From Sipunculus nudus (lineage: Eukaryota; Annelida; Sipuncula; Golfingiida; Sipunculidae), in NCBI GenBank assembly GCA_026874595.1, contig CM049313.1, forward strand, positions 31,926,008 to 31,990,007: a stretch of DNA of 64,000 bases, written 5' to 3'. Within the stretch, counting starts at the first letter, position 1. Each line of letters begins with the position of its first letter. The position numbers and the translations under genes are program-made. This document shows positions 22,681 to 64,000 of the stretch, piece after piece. The notes under the pieces are model-generated. The model searched no databases, had not been told where the DNA came from, and worked only from the letters and a program-made list of their open reading frames with translations.

Positions 22681-25480
22681 TAGGTATTATTCTGCCTTGT
22701 ATCAGCAGGTATAGAGTTTTATAGGTTCTACCTTGGAAAGAAAATTGTTATTGCATAAAGTAAAGATAAAATGTTTTTACATGTTAAGAAATGGAATATG
22801 ATGTTACCTCATTTGCAAAATGATACCTACTCAAGGATGTGTACATGTATAACCACATATAAAAGAGTTTAATCCAAAATATAAGCGTATTAACAAAATA
22901 CAAGCGTAATATACGGATATGCAAGTTTTTTTTCCAGAGTTGTTCTACATTTACTTCCTATTGAACTCCTAACAACCACTGGTCATCAGAGTGTTGAATA
23001 TCCTGATCGGTTTTAAAACATATTCACATTGTCGAATCATGTAAACAAGGGGCGTTATTCTTTCTTCCCCATGTTGTCATGCATAAATATCTTGAGAGTA
23101 AACCGGGATTGCTGGATACAAAAAAGACCGGAATGGACTACTTCAACGCTTTGTTTTCCAGGGGAGCGTGACATTAGTGGCCTCTGGTAAAAGCTTTGTC
23201 TGATTGGTTGGATATAAGACACCGTCTGAATGGTCGGTTAAGTCGTGCGCACGAGATAGTAGTCTGGATATCAGCTTCTATCATGTGAGGCATTGACTGG
23301 GTCAAACTTAGTCCGTTACCCCTGGCAGGGTCCTGTCATTATTTCAATAGATCTTGACCCTGTTCGAAAGTTGCCTTTGGAGAAGGGATCACCAATCCAT
23401 GTGATTATTTCAGGCCAGTGACGGCGAAATGCACCAAAACCCCACAAAGAGCCTCCGGGGGTTAAGCTCGGTCCTGGCATCACACACTGTGGCCATTAAT
23501 ACCAGGCCCAAACGCAAAAAGAAGAGGGGCGAATGTGGAGGGGGGGGGGGCAAATATTTAAATTAAGAAAAGCCCTGAAGATATATATATCAGGGGCGGA
23601 TGTAGCCCCCCCCCCTTTCGACCCAATGAAAAAATATAGGGGAAAACTCATAGTACACCAAGTATATAGCACAATTACAATGTATGTTTTGCTTATAATG
23701 CATTTAAGCGACCCAAGATTGCAAGATTACAATCTAAATTTTCAAAATATTTCTACACCTGGGCCATCGACCCATCAGGAACTGTGAGTATGAACTTCTC
23801 GTGCCTTATGGTCAGCTTTTGTGCCCTGTTGAAGTCATCCTAAAAATACAACTAAAATATTACAGTTGGCGATATACCAGTATTCTGCAGCAGTTAAAGT
23901 TCCCTAAGAACATGAAACATTTCAGCTTTTAAGTCAATATATAGGGCCAGTTACTGAGAAATCTAACCATTTTTATTAATTATTTCTTAATGGAGACAAA
24001 TGCTATCAACCGGTAATTCGGAGAATAAAGGTCACATTTACAAAATTTCCGTATTGCAGAGAGGAACTATCAGTACCTGTCAGCATGTGAAATTTGAACT
24101 TCATGGTTCTTATGGTTACCATTTGTGTCCTGTTGAGCTTTTGACTGATGGTTGTAATCTTTCATCCTCAAACTACCAGGAATATTACAGGTGGCGCCAC
24201 GAGTTAAGATCCTTCACGATCAATTAATGATCCGGATTTAATGGCAGTACATCCTGCCGTTCCTTGGAAATCTGGGCTTCTGTTTGAATCTTTAATAACT
24301 GGAAACTTAGTTTCCAAGGGACTGAAACCAGTTTTTGTACCATAACTCAGAGAATAAAGGTCACGACATATTGGACACTGCGTTCTTTTGAATTTCCTGG
24401 GTCTTACGTATACCTTTTATGCTTTGTTAACGGGCAGACAGACGACAGGCATGCCCCATCCTAATAACCCAAAGAATCAGCTAAACATTTCAGATCCATC
24501 CCTATAGAAGCATGAATGTACTCATTTAATCCACTTTATGTAAGACTAGAACCTAATGTCAAATGACAATAAAATGCTCTCATATCAAGCAAAATCCAAA
24601 TAAAATGGGAAATTGCCGTCTATTTTCATGAAATCCTAAATATTTTCCTTTTATTCCATAAATAGAAAAACAATATGCCTCATTAATATCCAATTATTAT
24701 AAAAATTGTTAACTTTATTTAAATATATAGACAAAAATAAAATTTGACCACATTTGACATTGTGACCTTGAAATTTGACCATAAAGATGAAATGTTACTT
24801 TTACTACCAGTCGTTCCTGAAATATAATGACAATATTGACACTGTATGTTAAGGAATGAATTGACTGATCAGAAATAAACTTTATACTAAAATAAAAATT
24901 TGACCATATTTGACCTTTTGACCTTGTTATTTGACCTTGAGGGTCAAACACTACTTAAGCTACATGGTGTTGCTAGAGTAAAGTGGTAATATTAACTTTT
25001 TTTATGTTTAGGAATGAATTTCAAGACCAAAAAAAACTTTAGAATTCATGTGTCACACATACAGGCTTCCATAATCACACGTTTGTTGGATTGTTACTTA
25101 ATTGTGTATGCAAAATGGTAGCCATTGGAACTAAAATACTGAAACCTCAAATATTACACAACAACATTTTGAAGTGAAATGTTGATTGCCGTTCCAAAAC
25201 AGTGTTGTTTTACTACTGAAATGCCTCATTTTTCCAAGGAAATTTTAAAAATGACCATAAAATGATTAAATGTCCATCAACCTTTTTTTTAGAAACTATT
25301 TGCCCCATGGACTTTGAATCAAAAGAGTATAGAAAATTAACATCTATAGCCAGATTTTTAACATTTGCCCCTCTACTAATATTTATGGATTGAAAATAAG
25401 GATCTATAGGCCTGTCCTCGAAAGTCAGCCAGTTTTGTAGGGGAGAGGTTTATTTGCATAGGTTCACCGCCTATTTGTAT
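22681..25480. other. No gene; diverged repeats and homopolymer tracts
   Basis: A G run lies at 23541-23550 and a C run near 23608. Stretches around 23760-24430 look like two or three diverged direct copies of a unit containing AGAATAAAGGTCAC and CCATTTGTGTCCTGTTG; one has GGTGGCGCCACG at 24190. A separate repeat with TTTGACCTT motifs sits near 24720-24960. No open frame is convincing. Confidence 0.4.
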
Positions 25481-25493
25481 GGAATTTATACTG

Positions 25494-25576
25494 GGTCTGT
25501 CCAACCATCCGTGAGGTAGGCTCTCACCGTACTGAGTTGTATCGCTAGCTGAGACAGACTAGCGGGACTCGTTGTA

Positions 25577-25622
<46 letters not shown>
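25494..25622 (-). repeat. Inverted partner of 15880-15955, followed by an (AAT)n microsatellite
   Basis: 25494-25567 is the reverse complement of 15880-15955 with several differences. It is followed at about 25576-25622 by roughly 15 AAT units. An adjacent simple tail is common for SINE-type insertions, but no tRNA promoter boxes are evident. Confidence 0.6.
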
Positions 25623-25859
25623 TTATTCAACTCAAAGACCCCTTTCGAGGTATACAGAGTTCTATACATCTTTAGTATAAAGTCACTATACATGGAAAAT
25701 GACAATGCAATGTGATATGATACATAAATGACACGGCAATGTACATGAATCAATACATGAGGTAGTGGTACAATGTAATAAAAAGTATAAAATTACAGCA
25801 AATATGGAAATATATTTAAATACTGACTAGTGTATCAAAATTTTATAATCCAATTCAAT

Positions 25860-26007
25860 GTGAATTTTACCCAGCGTTGCCAACCTTTTCGATTCTGTGT
25901 ATAGGCACGCATGCACGCATTTTAGGCACTCCCGAAGCGTAGTGAATGCGCGATCACTAGACATCTCTGGTTTTGGAAATCAAGCAAAGCTGCATCCGGT
26001 TGTCAAA
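25860..26007 (+). promoter_or_regulatory. Probable 5' UTR and promoter-proximal region of PGGT1B
   Basis: This short stretch before the start codon is richer in CpG than its surroundings (for example near 25903-25950), as expected for a housekeeping promoter. The start codon context is GTCAAAATGG, with A at -3 and G at +4. No TATA box or start site can be fixed from sequence alone. Confidence 0.4.
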
Positions 26008-61243
<35,236 letters not shown>

Positions 61244-61424
61244 TCACTCATGTAGCAAAATCCCAGTCCCATAGGAATTAAATGCCCAAATTGAGATAGC
61301 ACTATTTTCTGGTTTTGGGAAGTGCTTACAATACCTCCGTGAAGGATGTATGAACTTGTTGATCAACAACATGTTTGTAATCACAGCAATGTGACAAAAT
61401 GGGAAAAAATGTAATCTAATATGG

Positions 61425-61645
61425 TATGTGGCGATTTGCGGAGGCACAAAAGGTTATTTGTTGCAAAATGCCATTTGTAAAACTCTCACCTATCTGACTT
61501 GCTTTCCGATGCCATTGTTGAATTTGTTTTATTTTGGCGGGCCCTCACATATTATAAACACGTTGATATTAACAAAACAAACAGCCTGTGTGCGTGATAT
61601 CAACGTTTTCTGGCCTATTTTGAATATAATCTCCAAGTGATTATT
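61425..61645 (+). repeat. Dispersed repeat, inverted partner of 18480-18720
   Basis: About 220 bp matching the reverse complement of 18480-18720, including TTTTGGCGGGCCC. The 70-codon open frame here is a by-product of the repeat. Confidence 0.7.
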
Positions 61646-62720
61646 GTTAGGTTATAAAGGTGATTTTGCCCCTTTAAACATGAAATCGATGTACATGTTA
61701 CATATTTCACATATTGTGGATTCTCTGCTGATTTATTGTTAAGTATTAATGGCCAACAGTATTAATGTGAAACAAACATTTTGAAATCAATTTGTGTGGG
61801 TGGTAAAAAAAAGATTAAAACAGCCTTGTTGATCCTGTTACAACAACCTTTGGCCTGTTAACTATTCCAGATGCCTGGTACACTTCGAGGAGCATTAAAA
61901 ACCTTTGTCTAAATATCTTTTGAGTTTACCTGAATATACGCGAGAACAGGTCAGCTATTATTATAATTGTCACAAAATTATGGAAATAGTATAACAGAAA
62001 AATATGCTGCCCTGACAAAAGAAGACAACACAACTGCATGTTCACAGGGTCATACTGATTCGGTCCGTAAAAAATGTTTAGTGTGTACATGTTAATGGCA
62101 TCTGGCAAATTCAAATACATGTAGCTTTAAGAACCCTGTAGGTTAATGTTAGATAATCGGGACCAAGCACCTCAAGATTTAGATACCACTACCATGGATT
62201 ATAATATCAGCAATAACTATCAGGTCTGCATCGACAAGAAGATGCACGTGCTTAGAAAACCAGAATGCCACAGCAGCTGGTTATAAGATATGCTTAGAAC
62301 ATATTCGAATAATATTGAGATTGGCAGTGGAATATGTAATATAAGGATAACTGTTCCAAGTGACCATATATATTTATGCAGGTAAAGTCAACATGGATTG
62401 ATTTTGAACATGGTTGAAATTATGTATTATATTTAAATCCTAAGGCACAGCAATGCCTGAAAGACAGTCAGTGGGAACATCGGAAATACTTATTTTTCCG
62501 CTACAGCCTTATTATATAAATTCTTTGGTGAAACCGTTGACCATGCAGCTATGGAGGCCGATGATGCTGTGTAAGAGATTAAGTGTTAAATTAGGCAATC
62601 TGGGCCGCTCCTCTTGAATTCGCGAAACAAAGGAAGATCTCTGGTTAAGGTTCCCTCCATAATTTAGAAAAACTCTACTGCATGATCATAATCTTTATTA
62701 CATATCTGTTATACACAATA
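61646..62720. other. Downstream of PGGT1B, no gene seen
   Basis: AT-rich with no recognised gene. I could not identify a convincing AATAAA for PGGT1B in the first kilobase after its stop; the transcript end is therefore open. Confidence 0.4.
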
Positions 62721-63300
62721 ATTGTATCCCCAGACAAAGTCGGGGGGGATACTATGTTTTCATACCGGTCCCGATGCCGCCGCCGCCGCCGCATATAAAT
62801 CTTGTTGGCGCGATAACCCAAAAAATATTTCACAGAACTTTATCAAACTTGGTATATGTATAGATATGGGTAAGAGGACGACGCCTATTTAAAATAAGGT
62901 CATGACCTTTACTAGGAGAGTGTCCCTGACCTTGAATAGGTCCAATTTTGGGGAAAATCACACAAATTCTTTAATATCTCAAGAAATCTTGCATGGATTT
63001 ATCCCAAAATCAAGTTGATGGAAGATCATGGATAGGGTTGTCATGTTCCAGAAAATGGTGGCGCCACCTATTATTCTTTACTTGTTTTCATGCCGTTTAA
63101 TACCCCCAAAATTGCCACCTTACGGTACTGTGAGCATTATAAGTCAAAAACTAATGGACAGATTTCTTTTATATTATGCATATACATAGGTATGGGTTAT
63201 TGGATGATGTTTATTTAAATTGGGGTCATGACCTTTCCTATGATAGTGGCCTTGACCTTGAATATTGCCATATATGGTGAAAATCACATACCTCTTATGA
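62721..63300 (-). mobile_element. Repeat family C copy, inverted and incomplete
   Basis: Begins ATTGTATCCCCAGACAAAGT with a (GCC)n tract at 62771-62793, then family C units in reverse: GGTCATGACCTTTACTAGG, GGTGGCGCCACC at 63057. It passes without a clear end into family B near 63300. Confidence 0.75.
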
Positions 63301-64000
63301 TATCTCCAGTGTTGATAGCCATATGGATTTCAAACATGACTTATGTATGGCCCACCACTAAAGTAAGAACCCTATAGGTTCTAGGGTCATGAGGTCAAAG
63401 GTCAAGGTCACTGGACTGGCATTTTAAAAGATACTGTGGATGCATTTTAAGCCAAACTTTCATCCCAGGTCTTCCATCTTGAATATATAGCTCACTTGCC
63501 AATAGTGGATGATCCATATAAATTTTGGGGTCACAAGGTCAAAGGTCAAGGCCACAGGAGCCATCTGTCCAAAAATTAGTTTCTGGATGATAATTCCTGC
63601 TTTTATTGATGTATTGATTTCAAATTTGACTTGTATTTGACCCATTGGAAAAGCAAGACCCAAATTGATTTTGGGGTCATGAGGTCAAAGGTCAAGGTCA
63701 CAGGACACATCTTTAAAAAGATGTGGATGCATTTTAAGCCAAACTTTCATCCCAGGTCTTCCATCTTGAATATATAGCTCACTTGCCAATAGTGGATAAT
63801 CCATATAAATTTTGGGGTCACAAGGTCAAAGGTCAAGGCCACAGGAGCTATCTGTCCAAAAATTAGTTTCTGGATGAAAATTCCTTCTTTTATTGATGTA
63901 TGGATTTCATACTTGACTTGTATTTGACCCATTGGAAAAGCAAGACCCAAATTGATTTTGGGGTCATGAGGTCAAAGGTCAAGGTCACAGGAAACCTCTT
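63301..64000 (+). repeat. Repeat family B array, two and a half units of about 287 bp
   Basis: The segment from about 63430 to 63716 is repeated nearly identically from 63717. AGGTCAAAGGTCA is exact near 63392, 63537, 63684, 63828 and 63970. The array runs off the window end. The two identical-looking 67-codon minus-strand frames are repeat shadows. Confidence 0.9.

Noticed and set aside
63460-63950. Two near-identical 67-codon minus-strand frames that look like a duplicated small gene
   Set aside because: They are the reverse strand of family B repeat units; the same protein-like strings arise from other B copies.

Overview
This window looks like genomic DNA from an invertebrate animal, most likely a lophotrochozoan and plausibly a bivalve mollusc. 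It is AT-rich and intron-containing, with long stretches of decayed interspersed repeats and no prokaryotic gene organisation. The species guess is an inference from repeat style and gene structure. The geranylgeranyltransferase call rests directly on conserved protein sequence and on splice phases that all agree.

Left part (1-25,900). A single-exon gene at 80-1705 encodes a Golgi-type protein with two GT32-like glycosyltransferase domains, only the second of which keeps a DxD motif. It is followed by a 4.9 kb element with inverted arms of about 845 bp (2141-7073, TA target duplication). Next come a broken pogo-like DNA transposon (about 8526-12742) carrying a nested 861 bp MITE (11555-12415), a four-copy 145 bp repeat (13690-14290), a repeat family made of roughly 340 bp units (16323-18112), and a decayed L1-like LINE (18994-22680) whose reverse transcriptase is split by a 1.77 kb insertion. 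I recognise no host gene between 7,100 and 25,860.

Right part (26,008-61,243). One gene fills most of the window: the beta subunit of protein geranylgeranyltransferase type I (PGGT1B), in nine exons over 35.2 kb on the plus strand. The nine exons join in phase to a 409-residue protein with the zinc ligands Asp261, Cys263 and His313 (human D269, C271, H321). The introns are full of repeats: a 5.6 kb terminal-inverted-repeat element with its own nested MITE and a LINE remnant in intron 1; a 15-copy tandem repeat in intron 3 that appears to be copied from the 3' end of exon 3 together with its splice donor; several non-coding repeat families in introns 3 and 4; and a nearly perfect minisatellite of 55 units of 55 bp in intron 6, starting 128 bp after exon 6.

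Right end (61,244-64,000). No gene is recognised here, only copies of the same dispersed families.

No new enzymatic system is visible. The most unusual signals are structural: an exon-plus-splice-site tandem amplification, the very homogeneous 55 x 55 array, a perfect palindrome (GGTGGCGCCACC) found ten times in several repeat families, and repeats that carry many nuclear-receptor-like (DR1) and CTCF-like motifs through the introns of one housekeeping gene.
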